From: Phycisphaeraceae bacterium
GTDB lineage: Bacteria > Planctomycetota > Phycisphaerae > Phycisphaerales > Phycisphaeraceae
Assembly (NCBI GenBank): GCA_007119405.1
Contig: SKPT01000318.1
Location: 1 to 6,577, forward strand
Reading direction: 5' to 3'
DNA length: 6,577 bases
Part shown: in pieces, positions 1 through 6,577 of the stretch
How the letters are laid out: every line of letters begins with the position of its first letter
Numbering within the stretch: position 1 is the stretch's first letter
Translations under genes and position numbers: made by a program
The notes under the pieces: model-generated
The model's database searches: none
Seen by the model: the letters and a program-made list of their open reading frames with translations, nothing else
Told to the model about the DNA's origin: nothing

Positions 1-120
1 AACCACCATCGGCCGATGCTGCACCTGGCCATCAGCCGCGGCTACGACGTGATGGGCGTGCGCTGGGACCCGGATCGCCACGCCAACCTGGTCATCTTCG
101 AGAAGGATCTGGGCGAGTAG
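1..120 (+). CDS. C-terminal end of an unassigned protein (partial, 5' end outside window)
   Basis: Frame 1 is open from the first base and stops at TAG 118-120, giving 39 residues that end GVRWDPDRHANLVIFEKDL-GE. The codons are strongly GC3-biased like those of the genes downstream, which supports real coding. The pattern, a helix with LAISRGYDV followed by a strand ending NLVIFEK, would suit the last helix and strand of a GNAT-type acetyltransferase. That is a guess from fold appearance, because no catalytic or cofactor motif is in view. A compact hairpin starts seven bases after the stop, so this is probably the end of its transcription unit. The following gene has its own promoter-like box about 135 bases further on. 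Confidence 0.7.
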   Translation, partial: NHHRPMLHLAISRGYDVMGVRWDPDRHANLVIFEKDLGE

Positions 121-126
121 GGGCCG

Positions 127-146
127 GCGCGGCCTGTGGGCCGCGC
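127..146 (+). terminator. GC-rich hairpin just after the first stop codon, terminator-like
   Basis: GCGCGGCC at 127-134 pairs perfectly with GGCCGCGC at 139-146 across a TGTG loop, giving an 8-bp all-GC stem that begins seven bases after the stop at 120. There is no T tract behind it, so it is not a classical intrinsic terminator. It may only slow polymerase or protect the 3' end. The rest of the gap to 296 contains a second small stem (CCGGG 191-195 with CCCGG 199-203) and the promoter-like box of the next gene. Confidence 0.35.
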
Positions 147-255
147 GGGAGCCGGTGCAACACCGCCTCGCGGCAAGGGCGGCGGTGGGCCCGGGTCGCC
201 CGGCGGTGAGCGGCTCGTCGCCGCCTTGGGTGTATCGCGTGGCACCCGGCGCGGC

Positions 256-296
256 TATGCTGGCAGGCGTGGCACGTCATTGTTCGGGGCCATCGC
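256..296 (+). promoter_or_regulatory. -10-like TATGCT box and 35-base leader of the first paralogue
   Basis: TATGCT at 256-261 resembles a sigma70-type -10 box and lies exactly 35 bases before the ATG at 297. The same hexamer at the same distance precedes the second paralogue, and the two leaders align without gaps with 22 of 35 positions identical. A GGGG at 286-289 ends seven bases before the ATG and could act as a weak ribosome-binding site. It too is conserved in position. No convincing -35 box is visible; TTGGGT at 226-231 is too far away, with 24 bases between. The call rests on conservation between the copies. Confidence 0.5.
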
Positions 297-1763
297 ATGT
301 CTGAGCCTGCGGCCGTTGAGCATTACGCGTTGAGGCCCTACAACCCGGCGCCGGACATCGCGTTCGCCGAGGATGGCGGCACGCTCTACGTGCTGGAGTT
401 GGACTACAGCTTTGATGTTGGCTGGGTCCTGGTGGGGCTTTGGCCGGAGCTGGCGGGCGTTGGCGTGCTGCTGCTGGTGCTGCTGGTGGGCTGGCGGCTG
501 CGGCGGCAGTGGCGCACGAGCCGGGGCACGGCCGGGCAGCCGCACTGCGCCACGTGCCACTACAACCTCAGCGGCCTGCATCGGCCCGAACAGTGCCCCG
601 AGTGCGGGCAGGCGCTGACGCGGGCCGAGATCTACTTCCCCCGGCCCTTCCGGCGCGGCCGGGCGATTCTGCTGCTGAGTGTGCCCGTGACCATGGGGCT
701 GATGGTGCTGCTGTGCGCCGGCGTGTCCGGGAGGTACACCTGGCCGATCTGGGAACTGGCGGAATGGGCCAACCTGCGATCGAGCACGATCTACCGGCTG
801 GGCATGAGCTGGGACAGCGACCTGGTGCGCAACCACGCCATGCCGCGCTCGCGCCTCGTGGGGCTCGACCTGGACACGGGTCAGCGCCGTGTCGTGCACG
901 AGGAAGACCGCACCTATCTCAACCGGCTGCATGTCGCCGATGAGCTGATCGTGCTCAACGAACACTCCAGGCGGGTGATTGTGGTGCGCGAGACGGACGC
1001 CGGACCGCGGGCGGTAGGGCACGATCATTATCTCTGGGGCGTGTGGAAGGTGAGCAACTTCTTTCTGTCGGCCGACGGCAATCGTCTGCGTTTCATTGAT
1101 GAGCAAGGCCAGGTGCACCAGAGCGACGCGCCACCGGACCAGCGTAATGTGGATTGGCAGGCGGTGGGCCGGCCGCTGGAGTCGTTTTTCCAGGTCGATC
1201 GCCACATCGGCCGACGCGTGTGGGCCGCGATGGAGCCGGGCGGCGAGCAGCTCTGGGCCACGCTCGACGGCCGCGAGTACCGCAGTTGGGACATGACCAC
1301 GGGCAGCCTGCGCCACACGATCCGCATCCGCGGCGGGCACGTCGTTGACGCGGCCGGGGCTGAGACGGCGCCGGAAGTGGCGTGGATCGTCGGCTACGAC
1401 GCGGCAGCCGGCGGCTTCGGGCGCATCGAGGTGTGGGACTTCGGCGACGGCAGCTTCCAGCGCGAGGTGGCGGGGCCGGGCGATGGGCGCTTCCGCGCCG
1501 TGGCGATGAGCCCGGGTGGGCGCTACCTCTACGCGGCCTCCTCGGAACCGCCGCATGACGTGCACGTGCTGGACGTGGAGGCCGACGACTGGATCGCGAC
1601 GCTCTCGCCGCCGGCCGGGACGCAGTGGTACGGCAAGCTTCAGGTCAACCCGGCCGGCGATCGCCTGGTCGCGACGACGTGGAGCGATCGTCGCACGCGT
1701 GTTGTCGGCTGGGACGTCAGCGCGTGGGCGGATCCGTACGAGGAGGAGGAGGATGAGCCGTAA
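297..1763 (+). CDS. Two-helix membrane protein with zinc ribbon and extracytoplasmic beta-propeller (paralogue 1)
   Basis: This is a 488-residue protein of unknown function. Residues 1-40 form a short leading segment and 41-66 a hydrophobic helix (VLLLVLLVGW) ending in RLRRQWR. Residues 84-103 form a zinc ribbon with cysteines C84, C87, C100 and C103, carrying the CHYNLSGL and CPECG signatures common in planctomycete membrane proteins. Residues 122-143 are a second helix. From about 185 there are degenerate WD40-like blades: LDLDTGQRR, WDMTTGSLRH, VWDFGDGSF, then MSPGGRYLYAAS with VHVLDVEADDW, and a last GWDVSAW blade before an acidic tail EEEEDEP. The arginines after helix 1 and before helix 2 imply by the positive-inside rule that the ribbon is cytoplasmic and both ends lie outside. 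The start was chosen because it aligns with paralogue 2 (MSE...VEH). A sensor, scaffold or binding role is possible, but nothing in the sequence settles it. Confidence 0.88.
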   Translation: MSEPAAVEHYALRPYNPAPDIAFAEDGGTLYVLELDYSFDVGWVLVGLWPELAGVGVLLLVLLVGWRLRRQWRTSRGTAGQPHCATCHYNLSGLHRPEQCPECGQALTRAEIYFPRPFRRGRAILLLSVPVTMGLMVLLCAGVSGRYTWPIWELAEWANLRSSTIYRLGMSWDSDLVRNHAMPRSRLVGLDLDTGQRRVVHEEDRTYLNRLHVADELIVLNEHSRRVIVVRETDAGPRAVGHDHYLWGVWKVSNFFLSADGNRLRFIDEQGQVHQSDAPPDQRNVDWQAVGRPLESFFQVDRHIGRRVWAAMEPGGEQLWATLDGREYRSWDMTTGSLRHTIRIRGGHVVDAAGAETAPEVAWIVGYDAAAGGFGRIEVWDFGDGSFQREVAGPGDGRFRAVAMSPGGRYLYAASSEPPHDVHVLDVEADDWIATLSPPAGTQWYGKLQVNPAGDRLVATTWSDRRTRVVGWDVSAWADPYEEEEDEP

Positions 1764-1824
1764 GCGGGGGGGGCGCCGCCGGGCGGGCCGTGTGCTGCGC
1801 GTCACCGGCGTGCGCCGGATGGGC

Positions 1825-1865
1825 TATGCTGTGATGCGGATCACGTGAGTCGTCGGGGACATGCC
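1825..1865 (+). promoter_or_regulatory. -10-like TATGCT box and 35-base leader of the second paralogue
   Basis: TATGCT at 1825-1830 sits exactly 35 bases before the ATG at 1866, matching the arrangement at 256-296. Conserved blocks in the leader include CACGT, TCGGGG and the CATGTC that spans the start codon. The GGGG at 1855-1858 ends seven bases upstream of the ATG, as in the first copy. This suggests the second gene can be transcribed on its own and that the duplicated segment included its promoter. The remainder of the 102-base gap between the genes holds a run of eight G (1766-1773) and GC-rich palindromic sequence, without a clear terminator. Confidence 0.5.
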
Positions 1866-3308
1866 ATGTCAGAGCTTGGGCCGGTTGAGCACGTTGTTCT
1901 GCGGCGTCATGAGCCGGTGACGAGCCTGCGTTTCGCGTGCAACGAGGATTATGCGTTGTACGCGATCGAGGTGGACTATGCGGCGCAGGTTTGGTGGCTG
2001 GCGCTGGGGTGGTGGCCGGTGATTGCGGGCGCGGTGGTGCTGCTGGGGTTCGTGGGTGCGACGTGGCGTGTGCGGCGGCGCTGGCGGGCGAGTGCGGTGG
2101 CGGCGCGTGCGCCGCATTGTCGCCACTGCCGCGGGGCCCTGGAGCGCGCCGATGCGGCGGCGTGCCCGCGCTGCGACCGCGCGCTGGGCCGCGGTGATCT
2201 GTACTTTCGCCGCCCGTTCTCGTATGCCCGCGCCATGGTGCTGCTGGGCACGCCGGTGGTGCTGGGGTTTTTGATCGTACTGACGCTGGCGACGGTGGGG
2301 CCTTACAACCCGTACGTGTTGAGCCTCGAAGATCGATTCGACATTCGCTCGAGCGGGCTGGTGCCCTGGCTCGTTCGCAGCGGCCAATTGAATTTCATCG
2401 TGCCGACAAGTCGCCTGGTGCGCCTGGATGTTGACACGGGCGAGCGGCAGGTGGTGCATGAGAAGGACATGGCTTTCGCGACGCGGATCGGTTGGCGGCA
2501 GTGCCGGCCGAACCACCTCTACCTCATGGGTGGGGGACTGGTGATCCTGCCCGACGGCGAGGCGGATGCCGTGGCCGCGCCGAGGCCGGTTGAGCGGCGT
2601 GACAACCAGGCGAGCAACTATATTGTCGCCCGTGATGGCGAGTCGTTGCGCTACGTCGATCGCGATGGCCAGGTTCACGAGCGCAGCGCCGAGGGCGAGG
2701 AGGCGAACTGGCAGCCGGTGGGCGAGCCGTTACAGGGCTTCAATGCGATGGCCGATGAGGAGGAACTGGTGCATGTCGGGCGTGCGGCCGAGGGGGCGCT
2801 ATGGGCGACGCGCGATTCGCGGCTGTATCGCCACTGGAACATCGAGGACGGAAGTCTGCGGCACAGCGTGCGCATCCGCGGCGGCGAGCTTGCGGGAAGC
2901 GTTCGGCCGCACCAGGCCCAGGTCAGCTACGTCGTGACGTGGGACGCGTCGAGCGAGGCGTACGGCCCGGTGGAGTTGTGGGACTTTGACGAGGGCGTGT
3001 TCCACGGCGAGCTGCGCGGGCCGGACGGCGACAGCATCGCGTCGCTGACGGCGAGCCCGGGCGGGCGGTACCTTTACGCGGTGGCTGGTGAGGCGCCGTA
3101 CAGCGTGCACGTGCGGGACCTGGAGGCCGACGCGTGGGTGGCGGAGCTGCCGACGCCGGCGGGCAGTGCGGGGGTTGGCGAGTCGAGGGTCAATCGCGTG
3201 GGCGACCGTCTCGCGGCGGTGCTGTGGGTGGAGGATCAGGCTCGCATCGTCACGTGGGATATTGGTGCGTGGGCGGATCCCTACGAGGCGGAGGCGGATG
3301 AGTCGTAA
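1866..3308 (+). CDS. Two-helix membrane protein with zinc ribbon and extracytoplasmic beta-propeller (paralogue 2)
   Basis: This is a 480-residue paralogue of the protein at 297-1763, about 40 percent identical by eye and collinear throughout. Helix 1 is at about 41-66, followed by RVRRRWR. The four zinc cysteines are C85, C88, C100 and C103. Helix 2 is at about 122-144, and a propeller-like region runs to the acidic end DPYEAEADES. The best-conserved stretches are in the last third: LWATRDS, GSLRHSVRIRGG, ELWDFDEG, SPGGRYLYAV and the AWADPYE ending. The ribbon keeps its cysteines but has lost the YNLSGL motif (CRGALERA instead), and CPECG has become CPRCD, so its partner contacts may have changed. 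An in-frame GTG at 1845 would add seven residues. The ATG at 1866 is preferred because it matches the start of paralogue 1 in protein sequence and leader spacing. The function is unknown. Confidence 0.87.
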   Translation: MSELGPVEHVVLRRHEPVTSLRFACNEDYALYAIEVDYAAQVWWLALGWWPVIAGAVVLLGFVGATWRVRRRWRASAVAARAPHCRHCRGALERADAAACPRCDRALGRGDLYFRRPFSYARAMVLLGTPVVLGFLIVLTLATVGPYNPYVLSLEDRFDIRSSGLVPWLVRSGQLNFIVPTSRLVRLDVDTGERQVVHEKDMAFATRIGWRQCRPNHLYLMGGGLVILPDGEADAVAAPRPVERRDNQASNYIVARDGESLRYVDRDGQVHERSAEGEEANWQPVGEPLQGFNAMADEEELVHVGRAAEGALWATRDSRLYRHWNIEDGSLRHSVRIRGGELAGSVRPHQAQVSYVVTWDASSEAYGPVELWDFDEGVFHGELRGPDGDSIASLTASPGGRYLYAVAGEAPYSVHVRDLEADAWVAELPTPAGSAGVGESRVNRVGDRLAAVLWVEDQARIVTWDIGAWADPYEAEADES

Positions 3309-3330
3309 GTGGGGGCCAGGGCATGGGTGC

Positions 3331-3408
3331 CACACAGCATCCCGGGAGGGTGCTGTGTGCCAACGTCAACGGTGCTCCGCACACAGCACCCTTGGGGATG
3401 CTGTGCGG
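3331..3408. repeat. Tandem pair of hairpins sharing a CACACAGCA-(T)-CCC core
   Basis: Four copies of one core lie here in alternating orientation. CACACAGCATCCC (3331-3343) faces GGGTGCTGTGTG (3348-3359) across a GGGA loop, with one bulged T. CACACAGCACCC (3380-3391) then faces GGGGATGCTGTGCGG (3394-3408), pairing with small bulges. The first hairpin begins 22 bases after the stop codon of the second paralogue. There is no T tract after either stem. They could serve as factor-assisted terminators or RNA stability elements, but the alternating copies look more like a dispersed palindromic repeat family. Confidence 0.6.
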
Positions 3409-3450
3409 CACGCGGAAACGCATCCCAGCCTCGCCTTCGTGGGGGATCCG

Positions 3451-3516
3451 CCAGTGGTACCCGGCGCAGGCACTGACAAGCTTCGCGGACTGCGCTTCTC
3501 AGTGGCACACGGTGCC
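3451..3516. repeat. Inverted-repeat cluster upstream of mnmG
   Basis: CACTGACAAGC at 3471-3481 pairs with GCTTCTCAGTG at 3494-3504 (one C-C mismatch) around a 12-base loop. GGCAC 3504-3508 then pairs with GTGCC 3512-3516. CCAGTGGTACCCGG (3451-3464) recurs as TCAGTGGCACACGG (3499-3512) with 11 of 14 positions identical. Together with the preceding hairpin pair these account for most of the 245-base non-coding gap between the second paralogue and mnmG. I find no supportable gene in that gap. Whether this is a dispersed repeat or a local regulatory structure cannot be told from one copy. Confidence 0.4.
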
Positions 3517-3539
3517 GGCGCGGGGGTTCCCGCACGGCC

Positions 3540-3553
3540 TATAATCACGGGCT
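3540..3553 (+). promoter_or_regulatory. Consensus -10 box TATAAT immediately upstream of mnmG
   Basis: A perfect TATAAT occupies 3540-3545 and the mnmG ATG begins at 3554, leaving only eight bases between. Transcription normally starts about seven bases after a -10 box, so the message would begin within a base or two of the ATG and be leaderless or nearly so. There is no Shine-Dalgarno-like sequence in the gap. No good -35 hexamer is found at 16-18 bases upstream. A perfect TATAAT is notable in such GC-rich surroundings. Confidence 0.5.
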
Positions 3554-5584
<2,031 letters not shown>

Positions 5585-5597
5585 GGGGGCCGCGGCA

Positions 5598-5688
5598 GTA
5601 GGGCGGGTAGAGCGAAGCGAAACCCACCACGTGTTGCCGAGGATCACCGACTTTCGCGGTGGGTTTCGCTTCGCTCTACCCACCCTAC
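5598..5688. repeat. REP-type inverted pair (BIME-like element A), 91 bases
   Basis: Two 31-base arms, 5598-5628 and 5658-5688, are reverse complements at 30 of 31 positions and flank a 29-base linker. Each arm starts from its outer end with GTAG and then carries its own palindrome, GGTGGGT (GGCGGGT in the left arm) and ACCCACC, around AGAGCGAAGCGAA. A GTAG head followed by an imperfect palindrome, arranged in inverted pairs, is the known layout of REP sequences handled by RAYT transposases. The element lies 14 bases after the mnmG stop and ends before the promoter of the next gene. The hairpin may also act as a transcription barrier, although no T tract follows. Confidence 0.8.
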
Positions 5689-5712
5689 AATGGCGTGGTT
5701 GCACTTCTGTCC

Positions 5713-5748
5713 TTTACCAACGTCCTCTCAGCGGTTTAGGATACTCGC
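5713..5748 (+). promoter_or_regulatory. Promoter of the double-ACT gene, with a near-leaderless start
   Basis: TTTACC at 5713-5718 and TAGGAT at 5737-5742 are separated by 18 bases and resemble sigma70-type -35 and -10 boxes. The ATG at 5749 comes six bases after the -10 box, close to where transcription would begin, so the message would have essentially no leader. No Shine-Dalgarno-like sequence precedes the ATG. The arrangement matches that in front of mnmG. Confidence 0.5.
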
Positions 5749-6270
5749 ATGGCCCAGGCCCCTGTCAGTGACCAGACGACTTTTGGTTACGAGCCGCCGC
5801 GTAACACGCAGTTCAGCGTGTTTTTGGCCAACCGGGTGGGCCAGTTGCTGGACCTGGTGGAGATTTTCGACGGTCAGGCGGCGGTGCTTGCCGGACTGAG
5901 CGTGGTGGACTCGACGGACCATGCGGTGGTGCGGATCCTTACGTCGCGGGCGGAGCTAACGCGTCGGCTGCTGGCGCGTCACGAGCTGCCGGCGTCGGAG
6001 GCGGAGGTGCTGGTGGTGGAGATCGGCCAGGGCCGGACGCTGGCGAGCATCTGTGAGTCGCTGCTGGTGGCGGAGGTGAGCATCCACTATGCGTATCCGC
6101 TGCTGGTGCATCCGCGCGGGCTGCCGACGATCGCGCTGTACACGGACGACATCCTGCTCTCGGGGCAGATCCTGCGGCGCAAGCACTTCACGCTGTTGGC
6201 GGAGAATGATCTGGGGGGCAACGCGTCGCACGGCACGCCGGGGACGCCGAATCGGCCAACGCCGGAGTGA
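5749..6270 (+). CDS. Tandem ACT-domain regulatory protein
   Basis: This 173-residue cytoplasmic protein has two ACT-like halves. The first, about 21-90, begins FSVFLANRVGQLLDLVEIF and runs through VLAGLSVVDSTDHAVVRIL, the usual strand-helix-strand-strand pattern with the glycine (G31) at the ligand-binding turn. The second, about 86-152, covers EVLVVEIG, LASICESLLVAEVSIHYAYPLLV and LPTIALYTDD, ending in KHFTLLAENDL. Short proteins of this type are widespread in planctomycetes, and from memory are sometimes annotated as acetolactate synthase, presumably because ACT domains occur in the IlvH regulatory subunit. No catalytic domain is present here, so amino-acid sensing or regulation of a partner enzyme is the reasonable inference, with the ligand unknown. 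Residues 156-173 form a Gly/Pro/Thr tail that looks disordered. The ATG follows a promoter-like pair by six bases. The neighbours give no pathway clue. Confidence 0.85.
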   Translation: MAQAPVSDQTTFGYEPPRNTQFSVFLANRVGQLLDLVEIFDGQAAVLAGLSVVDSTDHAVVRILTSRAELTRRLLARHELPASEAEVLVVEIGQGRTLASICESLLVAEVSIHYAYPLLVHPRGLPTIALYTDDILLSGQILRRKHFTLLAENDLGGNASHGTPGTPNRPTPE

Positions 6271-6273
6271 GAA

Positions 6274-6313
6274 TAGCCACAGATGAACACGAATGCACAC
6301 GGATAAAGACAGG
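6274..6313. repeat. Dispersed-type repeat with GAACACGAATG / CACACGGATAAAG core
   Basis: Immediately after the ACT gene, the sequence CCACAGATGAACACGAATGC followed by ACACGGATAAAGACAGG contains two degenerate copies of an ACACGRAT unit. From memory, runs such as AACACGGATGAACACGG are frequent between genes in planctomycetes, verrucomicrobia and relatives, and read on the opposite strand as FIRVHSC. The reverse translation here, VFIRVHSCSSVA, fits this. The AT-richer composition than the neighbouring genes also fits a repeat. Family membership is inferred from memory and was not searched. Confidence 0.55.
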
Positions 6314-6326
6314 CGAGCAAGGCAGG

Positions 6327-6473
6327 CAACGCCGTGAACTTCCGCGTGACGGCGCTGATGTAGGCTGCTGGGTAGAGCGAAGCGAAACCCACCACGAATG
6401 TCCATGATCCTCGGTACGACGTGGTGGGTTTCGCTTCGCTCTACCCACCCTACGACGGAAGTTCACGGCGTTG
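6327..6473. repeat. 18-base outer inverted repeat enclosing BIME-like element B
   Basis: CAACGCCGTGAACTTCCG at 6327-6344 is the exact reverse complement of 6456-6473. Between the arms lie 15 bases, element B (6360-6453) and two bases. The whole 147-base block is a nested palindrome that could form a long hairpin. Element A lacks such flanks, so the outer arms either belong to a separate palindrome into which element B inserted or define a longer composite element. Confidence 0.75.
6360..6453. repeat. REP-type inverted pair (BIME-like element B), 94 bases, opposite orientation to A
   Basis: The inner arms 6369-6395 and 6421-6447 pair perfectly over 27 bases, and GTAG heads stand at 6360-6363 and, reversed, at 6450-6453. 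The left head carries three extra bases relative to the other three units. The linker between the ACCCACC and GGTGGGT blocks (6394-6422) is 29 bases, the same length as in element A. Its reverse complement matches the element A linker at 22 of 29 positions, including the block CCGAGGATCA. This shows the two are copies of one element in opposite orientations. No coding region is supportable from 6271 to the window end. Confidence 0.82.
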
Positions 6474-6545
6474 GAAGGAGGGGAGGCAGGGATGGGCACC
6501 GGGCAAGGTTGGTGACGCAAGGCGGTCGGGGACACCGGCCCCCAG

Positions 6546-6564
6546 CCCCTCCCGAGGGGAGGGG
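6546..6564. repeat. Short G/C-only hairpin near the window end
   Basis: CCCCTCCC at 6546-6553 pairs with GGGAGGGG at 6557-6564 around a GAG loop, inside a C-rich then G-rich stretch. Similar CCCTCCC-GAG-GGGAGGG palindromes occur as dispersed intergenic repeats in many GC-rich genomes, and it could also terminate a gene lying beyond the window. No T tract follows. Not enough flanking sequence is visible to decide. Confidence 0.35.
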
Positions 6565-6577
6565 GGTCGGAAGGCGG

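Noticed and set aside
1766..1773. Run of eight G after the first paralogue as a phase-variation tract.
   Set aside because: It lies between genes, after the stop codon and well upstream of the next promoter-like box, so slippage there would not change a reading frame.
255..1805. Long minus-strand open frame of 516 codons opposite the first paralogue.
   Set aside because: Its translation is arginine-, proline- and histidine-rich without domains. It is the expected antisense shadow of a GC3-biased gene whose + strand product has clear helices and motifs.
1845..1865. GTG at 1845 as the start of the second paralogue.
   Set aside because: The ATG at 1866 aligns with the start of paralogue 1 in protein sequence, leader length and GGGG position. 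The GTG would lie only 14 bases after the -10-like box.
5598..6473. CRISPR-like array from the recurring GTAG-headed units.
   Set aside because: There are only two pairs of inverted units, the linkers are homologous to each other, and no regular spacers occur. The structure is REP/BIME-like.
6188..6535. Minus-strand small protein containing GRAKRNPP and WWVSLRST.
   Set aside because: These words are translations of the BIME arms, and the frame simply runs through the repeat cluster. They mark the repeat, not a gene.
6556..6577. G-quadruplex or terminator at the window end.
   Set aside because: The G runs are better explained by the C/G hairpin at 6546-6564, there is no T tract, and the sequence is cut off by the window edge.

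Overview
The window is GC-rich (roughly 70 percent by eye) and looks like a chromosomal segment of a planctomycete, most plausibly from the Phycisphaerae side of the phylum. Three things point there, all by family knowledge and not by a search. One is the zinc-ribbon signature C-x2-C-x-Y-N-L-S-G-L followed by C-P-E-C-G inside a membrane protein. Another is a short double-ACT protein of a type common in planctomycetes. The last is the set of intergenic repeats. All recognisable genes are on the + strand.

Layout. Positions 1-120 hold the last 39 codons of an unassigned gene. Then come two tandem paralogues, 297-1763 and 1866-3308. Each encodes a roughly 480-residue two-helix membrane protein with a four-cysteine zinc ribbon between the helices and a WD40-like beta-propeller after the second helix. 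The duplication kept a promoter-like TATGCT box exactly 35 bases ahead of each start codon. A 245-base gap (3309-3553) follows, packed with inverted repeats. Next is mnmG (3554-5584), the FAD-dependent partner of MnmE in wobble-uridine modification of tRNA. It is longer than usual and carries a poly-glycine insert and an AT-rich repeat-like tract read through in frame. A double-ACT protein (5749-6270) comes last, and the rest to 6577 is repeat-rich intergenic DNA.

Working together. I see no evidence that these genes form one pathway. mnmG and the ACT gene each seem to have their own promoter, with the -10 box so close to the ATG that the transcripts may be leaderless. The paralogue pair is the unknown protein system here. 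The clearest non-coding structure is a pair of about 91-94 base elements (5598-5688 and 6360-6453). Each is built from two inverted GTAG-headed palindromic units around a 29-base linker, and the two linkers match only when one element is reversed. This is the architecture of REP/BIME elements mobilised by RAYT transposases, although no RAYT gene lies in the window.
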